From assembly GCA_013399855.1 (NCBI GenBank), contig VXAY01004719.1, positions 1,116,304 through 1,180,303 on the forward strand: a stretch of DNA of 64,000 bases. Direction: 5' to 3'. The number at the start of each line of letters is the position of its first letter. Position 1 is the first letter of the stretch. Below are positions 37,116 to 48,616 of the stretch, piece after piece. The position numbers were made by a program, and so were the translations under genes. Below the pieces are notes generated by a model. That model made no database searches, was not told where the DNA came from, and saw nothing but the letters and a program-made list of their open reading frames with translations. This DNA comes from Oxyruncus cristatus (lineage: Eukaryota; Chordata; Aves; Passeriformes; Cotingidae).

Positions 37116-38639
37116 AGTAGGACTTCATGTGGGGGAAAACACTCACAGTACGAGACTATTTCCTTTTTCTTGATATTAAAAAATGCTTCCGAATTCTATT
37201 CTTAGGCCGGGTGAATACTTCAGAAGAGTTGGGCTCTTGCTGCAGGTACCCAATCCAGTACTTTTTTCCTAACCCACTTTTGAAGACAGAAAAAAATGCT
37301 GTTGAAATCTTTTAGCAAGAGGTGGTACCTTTATGATGTGACACTACAGGGATATTTCTCCATCCAAAAATATGACAGCATATTGAGGTCCCCATCTGAA
37401 GACATTGCTCCAGAGCTTGCAGTGCAGTGGTGCAAGGGCACCAAAGCAAGCCTGGTCATACAGGCTGCAGGCCTCTGACTCCCTGTGAGGTGGGGGGCCA
37501 GGTAGGGCCAGGAGCTGGTGATGGGTCCTTGAAGAGATCTGGGAGTCAGCCTGGGTCTTGTTTTCAGTAGATGTCACTGTCTGATGTAGGTACTGTAAAG
37601 GATGGTGAGGACAATCATGGCATACTCCCAGTGACACAGGGTGGCTGCACTGGCTTCTTGCCCACATGATGTAAAGCAGAAGGAAAACAGGGGGATTACA
37701 TTCAGGGATAAGGTGGAAGACGTAAATCCTGGGGGGGAAAAAAAAGCACTTTGGAGCTCCACTGTGCATACAGTGACACTGGGCACATCCAAGCTGGCTG
37801 GTCCATCCCTGCATGCAGGGGAGGATGTATTGCCAAAACCGCTTCTAAGGGTTTTATAAAATGATGTTCAGGAAAACCATCAAATGGAACAATTCTTTCA
37901 TCAGCTCTCTCCTCTATCTGGACTTTTTCTTTTCCTGTGGAGCGAGGCTAGCTGAAGAGGCTTTCCCCAGGCCATTTTGGGGAGCACCAGCTGCATTTTG
38001 CTGGACCTGTTGACAGGGACGAATCCTATGGTTTCTCTGCAGTGCCTGCTTGGACACAAATTCCACTGGAGACAGCAGCAGCTTTGCTGCAGAAAGCTGG
38101 GAGCAAGGACAACAGAACAGGATTTTTTTCAGAGGCAGTAAAACTTTTTTTTTAAAAAATGTCAATAAATAGGAGAACTGTGGGGTTTTAAATGCAGGAA
38201 GATGAGAGGCTGAGTCAGACAGGGTTGCTGACCACAGCTCTGCCTGCAAACTTGGAAATGCAAAGAAAATAATTTCTGTGCTATAGAAATATCTAATTAT
38301 CATCTGCCATCTCAAATGCCTCTAAAGAGAAACTCCTGCAGCGACCTTTAAAGCTCTTTTAACACAGAAAGTAGGGAAATATTCTGTCAGACTGAACCAA
38401 GATGCAGAATGTGATCATATCGGTCCCATGTCTTGGAACATAGCCCAGATGCTTCTGACTTTGTTGTTTTTTGCAGCAGTTTAGCAATTCAGCATAATCA
38501 CTTTTGCAGTCCTAGAGCTAGTGGCTTTGGTAGTGGTGGTCCTTGAACTAACTGCTTATGTAAATAAACATTTAAAAACATAGAGGAAGACTAAGACAGT
38601 TGTGGAAAAAAAAGAAAAGAATTATAATTAACATCCAAC
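37116..38639. other. Non-coding sequence, no recognised feature
   Basis: No exon or RNA gene is recognised. A 156-codon minus-strand frame (37344-37814) lies in moderately GC-rich text. It has no family resemblance that I can name, and a second minus-strand frame (37574-37792) overlaps it, so I do not call a gene. Confidence 0.45.
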
Positions 38640-39640
38640 AATATATTTGGGGGTTACAAATTATCATTATTTATTGAATTTGCAGAGGCTTTATTTTTAG
38701 AGAGGACAAAACCTGCTAAGCCTTCAGTTCCTGACACATCTCTTCGGAGCAAGAAGAGAGAAACAGCAATTACCAGGGAGGTCGCTGGCAGTGCCAATGG
38801 GCAGGAGCTTTTTTGTGCATTTTAATCTTCGAGCACCCTAAGAGAGAGGAATTGGTGAGATAGGCAGTGCACAGCCCAACAAAGGTAATTATTGCTAATG
38901 AAAGCAGAATAGTACCATCACCTCTTCAGCGAAACAATCCCAGCCAGTGTGGGAGGCCCTGGGCTCGTTATCGACCTTCCAGAAACCCTTGGTGATGTTA
39001 ATCAGAAGTGGGTTGATGTGATTCCCACGGAACTGCCACCATCACCTGTCCCGCTGGCAGCGGCGCCAGGAGGCGTTGTGAAAGGGCCAGAGGTGAAGAT
39101 GAACCACATCGAAAATACCTTTGGTGGGCCAGACCTTTATTTTTCTACCTTTCAATGTCTTTTAAATTAAAACATCTCTGGTGAAAAGAAGAGAGGGAGC
39201 AAACATTTAGAACTGTTTACTGAATAAAACAAGGTTTTAAAGGCCGTATTATTGTTCCTGGACACAATGGTCGTTACTGTTTTTGTTAGTAAGTACCCGT
39301 GTGATTTAAAGCTGCTGACAGCACCAGACGCTCACAATGAAATCATCTCTCCCTCCCCTCCCCGCAGTTCAGGCAGACACTCATTTGTATGTATGGGTTC
39401 AGCCTGTCTGCTGCTGCTGGCCAAAGCGACAGATACTAATGGCATATGTTAATTACAACCCAACAACTTCCTTTCATTTGGGTGTTTATTAACATACTCA
39501 CTTCTGCCCATGGAGGCAGCTGGCGGGAGATGCTGAAGCTGTCGGGGATCACATGCGATCTTCAATCTGGGACTGCGATGTGCACCAGATTTCGCCTGTC
39601 AGCCGGACAGAGAATCCAGCATCCCAGTGGAGAATCCCCC
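38640..39640. promoter_or_regulatory. Candidate conserved non-coding / enhancer-like block
   Basis: No coding exon is recognised, but the composition differs from the surrounding CpG-poor sequence. CpG is retained at many places between 38965 and 39085 and again between 39500 and 39610. AT-rich homeodomain-like motifs (TAATTA-type near 38887 and 39448) lie in between. Mixed CpG-retaining and AT-motif blocks of this kind are common in conserved developmental enhancers. There is no TATA or initiator arrangement or CpG island to support a promoter. This is an inference from composition only. Confidence 0.3.
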
Positions 39641-42600
39641 CCCCACCACCACCCCTGCTTATAAGGCTTCAGAGAGGCTGAAAAGAAGATGGGAGCTCAG
39701 GAGCAAATTTCAAGTCACAGATCTTTGTCTCTCGACCACTCCAGGTGTGGCTCTTCTCTGAACCTGGGATTTCCTGGGATTGCCATTGCATAACAGGCCT
39801 AAATAGCTGGAAAACAGCTCAATAATTTGGAATTTAGGGGGATCATAAAGTATCTGGTGTAAGCGGTGAATGCAGCCAAGCAAGTTGTTCTGGGAATAAG
39901 GGGAATTCTCCCTTCACACTGAGCCAGGATCCATCTAACCTCCTGTCCAATTGCAAGTGTAATCGGAGACAAATATTTCTAACGCAAATGCAAGAAATGT
40001 TTAAAGGAACAATTAGGGAGTAATATTTCAGATGATGCTCTCTTATTTTTCTCTTTACAACTCTTTTGTGACTTTGGAAAAATGAGATAAAAGCTTACTT
40101 TTTAAGAAAGAAAAGATACTAGATTTTAATTTCTAGGCCACTCATTAAGGACCACGTATCTCAGTGATTTTTAATGGCATAGTGGTCCAAGACAGCTAGG
40201 TAATTCTGTAACATATTTTTAAAAAATCCTCAGATCCTTTTCCAAGTTGCTGTGCTCCAATTTCATTCAACTTTATTCATAACACTGTGCTGGCCAGCAG
40301 TCATGGCCAGTGGAGCAGGACTGATGCAGCCAGGTTTTGCCGATGCATCGAGCGAACACTCCAAGGTATAAATTGGCAGAGTCAGACACAGAACCACAAA
40401 GGAGAATAGTATGAGCAGGTTATTCTCTGCTACTTTTGAAAAAAAAGGAAAAGTATTAATCAAAAGACATTTTCAGGAGTGGTTTGTAGGAGGCAGCTGT
40501 GTGACTGGTTGGAAGCTCTGAGGCAGCATGAAAGAAAAATAGGAGAGTCCCTTTGCTTTTGTTTTCAGACCGGTTTTGATGCATGTCAAACCCTGTGTGA
40601 GATATGCCTGAGTATTCCTGGCATTCCTCTCAGCATGCATCAGGCTGCCTTTGGTATCTGGGGACTTCATATAGCACTGTGCTGCTCTGGTGACTGTGAG
40701 TTGTTAAGTCCCTGCATAATTCCCTATAGCCTTCACTCATCTGGAAGAAAAGCATAATTAGCAATTTTTGTTATCTCACCATTTAACCCTTCTTTGCCGT
40801 TTGTTTTTGGTACTGTTCATTCATAAATATCCACACCAAAATGGTACATCTGTTTTTATTTGTTGAGATGTGCAAAGAATTATAGTAGATCAGTAAGACG
40901 CAACTGTCCTTTACAGTTGGCTGTTTTCTTTCTGTATCCTCTTTATCTTCCTAAGGTTGATTACCTTAGTTAGTGGTTTGGCCAATTTTGCTGCACAACA
41001 TAATGAAATAAAATAAAATGCTTGATACTATGTAGGTGTAATGTAAAAGGCCAGTTGAGGAAGAGTTTTGATTTTTGTGCACAGTTCATTCTCAAATTCC
41101 AGAATCTTGCTTTTAGTCCTAGAGGTTGTTTTTGAGCAATTCAGAGTGTCCAAGTGGAAGATCTATAGGGTGAAGCCAGGCCAGGGGATGCTGCTCTGTT
41201 GCCTACAGCACTTTTTTCCCTAGAGAAGGTGAAGAATGGTTCCTCTACTTCCCCCGTGTCCCACAGGGGAATAACATAAATACCCATATCTATGAGGAGC
41301 TGCCTATGTGTTGTTTCTTCTTCATGCTGACCCTGGGCAGAGCTGGATGGGGTCTCTAAGGCTCTCAACAGGACTGGAAAAGTTATAGCTGGGATGAGTA
41401 AGCCAGAACAGGAAAAAAAAAAACAGATTTTTTTTCAGTGTTTGCATCCAGCAAAATCCGCATACAATCCCTTGTCACAAAACACCAACCACAGCCCCAA
41501 AAGCAGTCAGACAAGCAATGGCACTTGGTTTAGCCATCTCTACTGAAAAACACTTTGTTTCTTATTTAAAGACAAGACATTTAATTATCTGGTAATACAT
41601 TGTTCTCACTCCCTGTGCTACTGGACTGATGGAAAATTTCAGTTATTTATTTACATGTAGCAAAGCCAAAGCCTTCGAATACTTCAGCAACAAGGAGTTT
41701 CCATTCGTTGTACCAGCCCTCTCTGTCTCACAGAAAGAGACTGTCAGCTAGACAGAGGGAATTCCATTTCTTTCTTACTGAGAAAAACACAACGCTATAC
41801 CGCAACAACCATGTAACCAGGAGGTGTACATGGGGCTAGATTTTAAGAACAGCTTACAAATAAGGGCTAAATTGTCAGCCATTACCCCAGCACAAGGGCA
41901 GTCATGCCACCTGCATATACCCATGGGCAATCACACGGTGAAGGGATTGTTTAAATGCTCTGTGTCTTTGACTTTTATATTAACAGAAATTATAAAGTTA
42001 GAGCAGGAACGTCCTTGAATGGCTTCTGCTGTGTTCTGTGGGAATGTGTTCTATCTTAAAGTGTTTCACAGGGTAAACGGCCCTGTGTGAGAGTCTCTGG
42101 TTGGTAAATTCCAACTATCACACAGAAGTTCTTGCTTGTGGCCCTTGTTCCTATGAGCACAGCCACAAACCACACCGAAGAGCCCTTTTACTCGTGAAGT
42201 TCTATCCTTTGTGTGCATCCACTAAGAAACCATGATGCAGGGTTTTTCCAGCCATGGGTTTTCCACTGCTGCTGGTATGTCCCCTACCCAGTTCAATATG
42301 TGCGGATTCATCAGGAGAAATTATTAAAACTGGTAGGCTGAAAGAAGCAATACCTGAGGAATTGGTAAGCAGTTGTCATTGACCCTGACAGATGAAATGC
42401 ACTGGGTGAAGCAAATGTGGCCCATCTTTCCAGCAAGGCCTGGTGACACTTGTCAGTCCTCATCTCTGTGTTGGACTGAGTCCTCCTCAGTCTCAGGTGG
42501 AGCCAAGCGCTCTGATCTCCAGGAGGTGCTGCTTCTGCAGAAGCCCTCTGGGCAGCTGCCTCTTCCCCCAGAAGCACTCTCCATCACAACTCCATCACAA

Positions 42601-42949
42601 AGGTCATCTTGGGGATGACCTTTGAGGCAGGACCTCAGATATAATTTCCCAACCTGAAAGCCGGAACATTTTGGAGGATCAGGCCTCTTTTCTTTCCTCC
42701 TTCTTGCACCACATATGAGACAACCAAGGGCTGGAATCAATACAAGACTGAGTTGCCAGTAAAAACATCCCCCCTAATTCCTAAAGGAATTGGGGATAAT
42801 TTTCTCTGCACTGCTAGGACCCTCCAAACCACAGTACCAGTGTGGAAAAAAAGAAACCAGATTATACCAGCCTGGAAAATAAAAGCTCTGGGCCAGAAGT
42901 CTTGATTCAGTAACAGGAAGCAGTGGCAGAACTGATAACTGGAACACTG
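39641..42949. other. Non-coding sequence, no recognised feature
   Basis: No exon, RNA gene or clear repeat. A nine-base C run lies at 39636-39644. Text at 42060-42270 faintly resembles the reverse complement of a CR1 3' region ('cttgtggcccttgttcctat' near 42132), but not enough to annotate. Open frames are at most 95 codons. Confidence 0.45.
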
Positions 42950-43070
42950 CTTTAAAACAACCTGGTGAATACAGCAGGCCAGCAGCAGGACAGCACGGCT
43001 TTGGTGAGGGCAGGCTCTACCTCTCCCATCACCTATTAGTTCCTCTGCAGGAAAGAGAAGAACTGACTCA
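42950..43070 (+). mobile_element. Possible CR1-like LINE fragment
   Basis: Near 42987 the frame reads QHGFGEGRLYLSH, which fits the CR1 ORF2 box 'QHGF-KGRSCLTN' N-terminal to the RT catalytic region. Neighbouring boxes are not recognisable on either side, so the assignment depends on a single motif. It could be chance. Confidence 0.3.
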
Positions 43071-46000
43071 AAACCAGATTTACCTTCTTAGTAGCTTTTT
43101 AAAAATGCTCCTTAGAAAACTGAGCAGGCATGTGGGTAAAATTTAGTCACGGGCAAAAATTGCCAACAAGAGTGTAAAGCAAGAGTTCACTTGCAATATG
43201 GAAAAGGCAGCACATGGTTACGGGTGTTCTGGTGGGCAGAGCAGGAGGAAGGGAAGAGAAAAGGAAATATGCTGAAGACATCAATTTGTCCAGGTTAATT
43301 GAAACTAGAAAAACCTGTGAGGCACTTCAGAGATAAGATTAAAATAGTCTGAAGGAGTCTAGAAAGAGCAGTAAAGAGATTTGAGGAGCAGAAGAGACTG
43401 AAAGATGAAAAGGCTCAGGTGACAGTGATGGTAAATATGAAGGAATCTGACAGAATGACTTGAGATAATATATGTCAGCTGAAGAAGCACGGAAATTTTC
43501 AGCTGAACACGTTATTTCCTTTTATTTAACACAAGAGCAAAGTGACATCAGATGAAAATGAAAGCTGATGGGTATAAACATCCCAAAAAGAAATACTGCT
43601 TTTTCAGAACAACGTGCACCTCACTTGCCATAACTGAGCCAAACATTAGCAAGAAAAAAATTCCATGAATTATGTACTGCAAATGTACCTGATTCTAGGA
43701 TTCTTTCACTCTCTTCTAGCACCAAACATTTCTGGAAGCAAATACCTCAACTGATTTAACTAATGGGCTGGGATCTATGTTCTTAGCAAACCTCTGCAGT
43801 CAGGTGGAGATGCAGTGCACATGCTACAGGAAACCAAATAAATTCCCATTTAAAGAGCTTCTATTTAGACAATGAATATGCATGCAAATCTGGTGGATGA
43901 GACCCCAGGAAAAGTGGTCCTGTCATGTATCCCCCCTGGAGGCCCAGAAGTTCCCACAGGTCAATGGCCTCAAACCCGGGGCGCCTCCATTGCTCCCAGG
44001 TGACATGAGAAGCCTGGTGGCCTGAATATCAGAGTTGGGTCCCCCAGCCTAACCCCATAGCTTTCAGCATCTGAGCTGCAAAGTGAAGACACCGTAGCAT
44101 CTTTGCTGGAGCAGCAGCAGCAAGGGCCACAGGGCAGAGAAAAAATTTGCAGCTGAGTAAGTCCTTGCTGCCCTGCAAGGCTAACTCTGAAACCATCAGT
44201 GAACATTACACAGGAGCAGGGAAACTGCCGAGCAGTTACATTCCGAAGAAAGAGAAAGTGGAAGTATCACAGTTTAGACATCTGTTATTACAATGCTGGT
44301 CACCTACCTTGTTCAAATTTCCTTTGTTTTCCTTTAATAAGTGCATTTCTTATTACCTGACTGACTCCCTTTTGGGAATGTTTTGAGAAAGCCTGCCCAT
44401 CAGAAAGCATAAGCTGTTTTTCCAGGTTGCTGGTTCTGAGCTCAAGCTGGACTGTTTGTAGTACCCTTACTACTGGGCACCAACTGGCAACCCTAACCCA
44501 AACCCAGCCCTTGCTACTGCCCATCAAGTCCTGAAAAGGGTTACAACAATACACACGACTCTTATTCACTCCTTTGGAAAAGCTGAACAAGTTTTGTCTC
44601 CATGAGCGGATACAGTATCTCATGACGATCTGAAAGCATCGTTCTCAGAGATTCGGCACTTGGATGACAAATCCATAAACTCCTTTGGAATCTGTTTCTT
44701 TGTAAAGGCACAGACATGAGTCATTACACTAATGTAGTTATGTGTAAAAATTCGGGGGGAAAATACAACCCCAAACCATCTTCTTAAGAAAATAAGCTGC
44801 AAAGCCAAACATTACTGCATACTTTTTTTGCCTGGCTATCAGCAATTTGCAAGTTTCCTCCTGCTGGCCCTTGGGAAACAGCACAGCCTGAGACTACAAG
44901 CACCAGGCAGTTCAAAGCAATGCCAAGGCTCTCCAGTGTGATTAAAAAAGCAAGCTTGCTGAAATTTGTTGGTATTGTCCAATGGTCTACGTGGCCCATG
45001 AATTCCTTCCTGTATGCCACATTCTCTGATCCTCACAGGCCTAGGTGTTTATCCCCTGGGATGCTTGCTAAAGGCTCACAGATCTCATCCTGCTCACCAG
45101 AAAGCCTTTGGAGGATTTGATGTTGCAAGTCCTCCACTAATGGGCTGTGCACGGGTGCTAATGAGGTTCAGAGCACTGACCACAGAGAGGATGGGCCACT
45201 TGTTATTTTTCTAATTAATTCAAGAACTAATCACACAGGAGCATGCTCCAGAAGACAGCCCATCTAACGACTGAGTTAAGAAGTCTGCATAAATCTGCCC
45301 CCTCTGCATTCGCTTCTGAGTATTTTCCCCTGCCTTTTGTTACTCATTTGAACAAAAGACAGCAAAAAATCTTGTTCTACCAGCTGCTTGTGTTCTCCCC
45401 CATGGCAGCTCATCCTGTACATTAGCTCCTTCTGCTATATCAATCATTTGGCATTCCTTTTGGGCCCACCCATCCTGCATACCCTGAGCTTAAATTCTTG
45501 ACCCCTACTGGGAGATGACATTAGCTCTCTGCTTCACTGCCTCTCCCATCTTACTCAAAGCTTATCTAAACCCACAGTTGCTCGTATCTCTGATTTCTCC
45601 CTTTTTTTTTTTTTTTGGTCATAACACTCTTAATTAGGGCCTTGAAGCATACAGAGATGTGATTTCCATGAAAGGCACTATTCAAAATGAAACTGGTTCC
45701 CAACTCATGCAGCTTAGCAGCAACATTTGAAAGTGGTAAGTTGTTTAGAGCCCTCAATTTTCCCCATCTTTTTTGAAAACACTCAAAGCCCCATTCATCT
45801 GCTTTTTTTCTACAGGATTGGAGCTAGTTTCTCTAGTTTTTCTGGATGGGTAGTAACCTCACAGTTCTCTGTGAGTTACTGTGTTAAAAAAACCCTAGAA
45901 GAGTTTCCACATTCCTCTTCAGGTGCATATATTTACTTGAATGTGTATCACCTGATACTGAGCCCACACAGTGGATGTCTATCTTGTATGTTCAAACACA

Positions 46001-47684
46001 GAAAATAAGGTCATTACGATAAGCGTCTGTGCTCACCACTTTCTTGCTCCTCCAAAGCCCTTAATGAAAAAAAAAGACAGGAAATTTAGTAATATCAGAG
46101 TGGAGGGTATTTTAAAGTGAAACTCTAACAGTAAAGATGAAGACATCTTATTATAGTTATGAGACCATTATTAAATATTAACTAAAATTAAATATGGAAA
46201 ACTTGTACATACCCCATTCACATACCCAAGTGGTCCTACGTTTGAAACCTCCCCTCAGAAGAAAAGCAGCTCCCGGTGCCATTTGGCACAACGTGGACAT
46301 AAGTTACAGAAGACCTGACACGAGGAATTTGAGCTGTGGCTATTCATGATGCCAATGCTTTCCACGTAACTCTCGATTCGAGGCCTGCTGGAGGAACGGG
46401 ATGTGTCCCAGGCACTGGAGAAAAGCCAGAAAAGGGCCATTTCTTGGTAGCATATTCAAAACAACATATGCAAAACAAATTCAGCTCAAATGCTTTGGCC
46501 CAAGCAATATCGACAAACTCTTGCTTGTGATGTCCACAGAGAGCAAGTCATATCCTTGCTGGGGCACTCTGGCTGGGCTCTGTGAATGTCTCGCTGCCTG
46601 TAAGGATGCTTCCCCCATCCTAAGAGCTGTGAGAACTCCCAGCACGCTGAATGCATGGTTAATCCCATGGGAATCTTTCTGTGCTCTGCTGTTTCAGCAG
46701 CCAGCCAGGCAACAGCAAATCGGTTGTGCAGACCCAAGCGTTTCCCCGTCCCCCTGCCTTTGAACTGGCAAGGATGAAGAACAAACTTCTAATGAATGAA
46801 CTTCAGCGCATTGAATGTGCCCCTGGCTGGACTGGTATAGCTCTGCTGGCCTCAGGGAGAAATGCTGCAGAGGAACAATGTAAGAAGCAAAGCACTCATG
46901 TATCAGAGCTGAATTTGGCCCGGTAATTTCAATCTGAGGCAGTACCAGGTAAAGTTATGCAGCACTACATGCAAAAATGAACGTTTTTACTCCAAGGATC
47001 AGGGGCACAGGCCAGGCCAAGGCTGAATGCAGTGGCAAGGGGGAAAAAAATGATAAGAAGTCTAGAGGGAGAGCTGAGATTGCTACATCTGCCCAGAGAT
47101 CATGAATGCTGAGCAGAGCAGCTCCTGCTGCCCTGGAAGGCTGTGCCCCTGCTCACCTCTACATCCCAACCTCCCCTGCAGCAGCATCAGTAGCAGCCAC
47201 TTTGGTTTCCAGGGCTCTGACACAGGCAAAATGAAGAGCCGAGTCCCAGACCTTGAGCTAGCCCCTTCCCTCCTCCCTGCTTCAAGACAGCCCTCTCCTG
47301 TAGGTATCCATCCACTTTGTCTGTGTCTAGAGCCAAACTTGCTCTGTGGGGCTGCACTGATTGTTTTATATAAAAGATATTTATGGGAAGAGCAAGCCAG
47401 AGAACATGTCAGAGAAGGGGAAGAAGTGGCTTTGTACGTCCAAATAAGTGCATGCAAACAGGGACTATTGCCAGTGATTACTCCCAGAGCTGTGCCTCCT
47501 GAGCCCACCACATTCCCGTCCCGTGATGTTTGCTCTTCTCTCCAGGCCGACTGCAATTGTTATCCAACAGATATTGTGGAATATCACTGTGAACTAGTAA
47601 AACTAGGCACTAGAAATGAGCTTACTCTAGAATTACTCGAAAATACTCAGAGGAGGATATGTTGAGGCATGTGGGACACATCAG
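43071..47684. other. Non-coding sequence, no recognised feature
   Basis: No exon or RNA gene is recognised. A 15-base T run lies at 45602-45616. The longest open frame outside repeats in the window, 187 codons at 47102-47665 on the plus strand, is located here. It is overlapped by a 157-codon frame on the minus strand, has no known domain, and begins in GC-richer text, so composition explains it adequately. Confidence 0.45.
45602..45616. repeat. Poly-T run (T15)
   Basis: Fifteen T in unique sequence. No retrotransposon is recognised next to it. Confidence 0.9.
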
Positions 47685-47860
47685 AGTATACCAGGATGGT
47701 TGTGGTTGGACAGGATCTCTGGGGATCATCTGGTTCAAGTAGCCTGCTGAAACAGGGCTGGTTGCCTAGGTCCATGTCCAGACTGCAGTCCCAAACTCCA
47801 GCAGTAGGAAAAGTTCTCAGAGAGAAGGAGAGAAAAATTCTCAGAAGATGCTCCACCCAG
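47685..47860 (-). mobile_element. CR1 LINE, diverged 3'-end fragment
   Basis: The plus strand shows the reverse complement of a CR1 3' UTR. 'ggttggacaggatctctgg' at about 47704 stands for the usual 'ggttggaaaagacctct'. 'gatcatctggttcaagtagcc' near 47725 follows, then 'tgctgaaacagggctggttgcctagg' near 47742, and degraded text up to a 'gatgctccac' segment near 47848. The octamer tail at the left is not preserved. The fragment has no coding capacity. A CR1 origin is clear from the order of boxes, but the subfamily cannot be named. Confidence 0.7.
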
Positions 47861-48144
47861 ATGGCAAAAAATGCCTTCATGGCTTCTGTATGATGAAGCA
47901 GAAAGTGGAGAGAGATTGGGGTTAAAGCAGAAATGGGTTTTGGCTACAAGAAAATAGGCAGGTACCACAGAAGTGGGGCTGCCCCAAGTTAAAGGAATAA
48001 TAGTCCAAACTCCCATTGGTGCATTCTTGCCCATGGAGGTGAGTTAAGGGTCATGCTTTAAAAGAAAAGAAACCAGTGTTGTGAAGACAGTACAGCTGTT
48101 ATAGTTGGAGGGAGACCCAGCACCCATAGAACGTGGTGGGTGGC
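47861..48144. other. Non-coding spacer
   Basis: Unique sequence between a CR1 fragment and a MIR fragment. Nothing recognised. Confidence 0.5.
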
Positions 48145-48275
48145 AGACCTGGGTTCATCAGGCTTCCTATGCCATCTTGGGCAAATCCCTCAGCCTGACA
48201 GTGCCTCAGTTTCCCACAGGCACAAGAAGGAGATAAGAGCTTTTCTCAGGCACTCGGCATTGTACATGCTTGGAT
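48145..48275 (-). mobile_element. MIR SINE, reverse orientation
   Basis: The plus strand carries the reverse complement of MIR in the correct order. 'gacctgggttcatc' (48145) stands for MIR's 'tgggttcaaatcc'. 'catcttgggcaaatccctca' (48173) stands for 'accttgggcaagttactta'. 'cagtgcctcagtttccc' (48199) matches almost exactly, and 'agaaggagataa' (48225) stands for 'aaatggggataa'. The right part is degraded. MIR copies are very old tRNA-derived SINEs and carry no gene. This is the clearest MIR match in the window. Confidence 0.75.
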
Positions 48276-48490
48276 GGGATAAACCTTATATACTGAGGTG
48301 CTGGGCGCCAGGCCGAAGTGGTGGATATTTAGGCAGGCAGGCAGGTGCTGCCAGATCACCCCTTATGAAGACATCTCTAGCAGTCTCAGAAAAGAAGTGA
48401 TTTGAAGACCTCCCTGAAGTGTTTCACCAAATAAATCCTGATTATTTAGGCTTTGTGAAGACAAAGTGATTGTTACCCTAACTTCTTAAG
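48276..48490. other. Non-coding spacer
   Basis: Unique sequence with a short GGCA repeat (four units) near 48331-48346. Confidence 0.5.
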
Positions 48491-48616
48491 GCACATAAGC
48501 ATTTAAGCTGCCTTAAATCTTCGAGGTAGCACAATGTAAGCATTAGAGCTAACTTAAATCCTTATTAAGTCTTCTAGGTGCTTAAAGCATTTAAGCCATT
48601 TTTAAGTCTTTTTAGA
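48491..48616. repeat. Three degenerate tandem copies rich in TTAAG/CTTAA
   Basis: Copies of about 38, 51 and 37 bases (48491-48528, 48529-48579, 48580-48616) each start with a 'gcac'/'gctt' segment. They continue through 'aagcattta(a)g' and end with 'cttaaatc'/'ttaagtctt'. Because TTAAG and CTTAA are reverse complements, the block can also fold on itself. It is an old degenerate minisatellite of unknown role. Confidence 0.6.

Noticed and set aside
37344..37814. 156-codon minus-strand frame with a hydrophobic stretch
   Set aside because: No domain is recognised, it is overlapped by a second minus-strand frame, and it has no splice or promoter context.
42060..42270. Possible reverse-orientation CR1 3' region
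   Set aside because: Only a few words resemble CR1 and the order of boxes cannot be followed.
44492..44508. Telomere-like text (AACCCTAACCCAAACCC)
   Set aside because: Only two imperfect units. Too short for an interstitial telomeric repeat and expected by chance.
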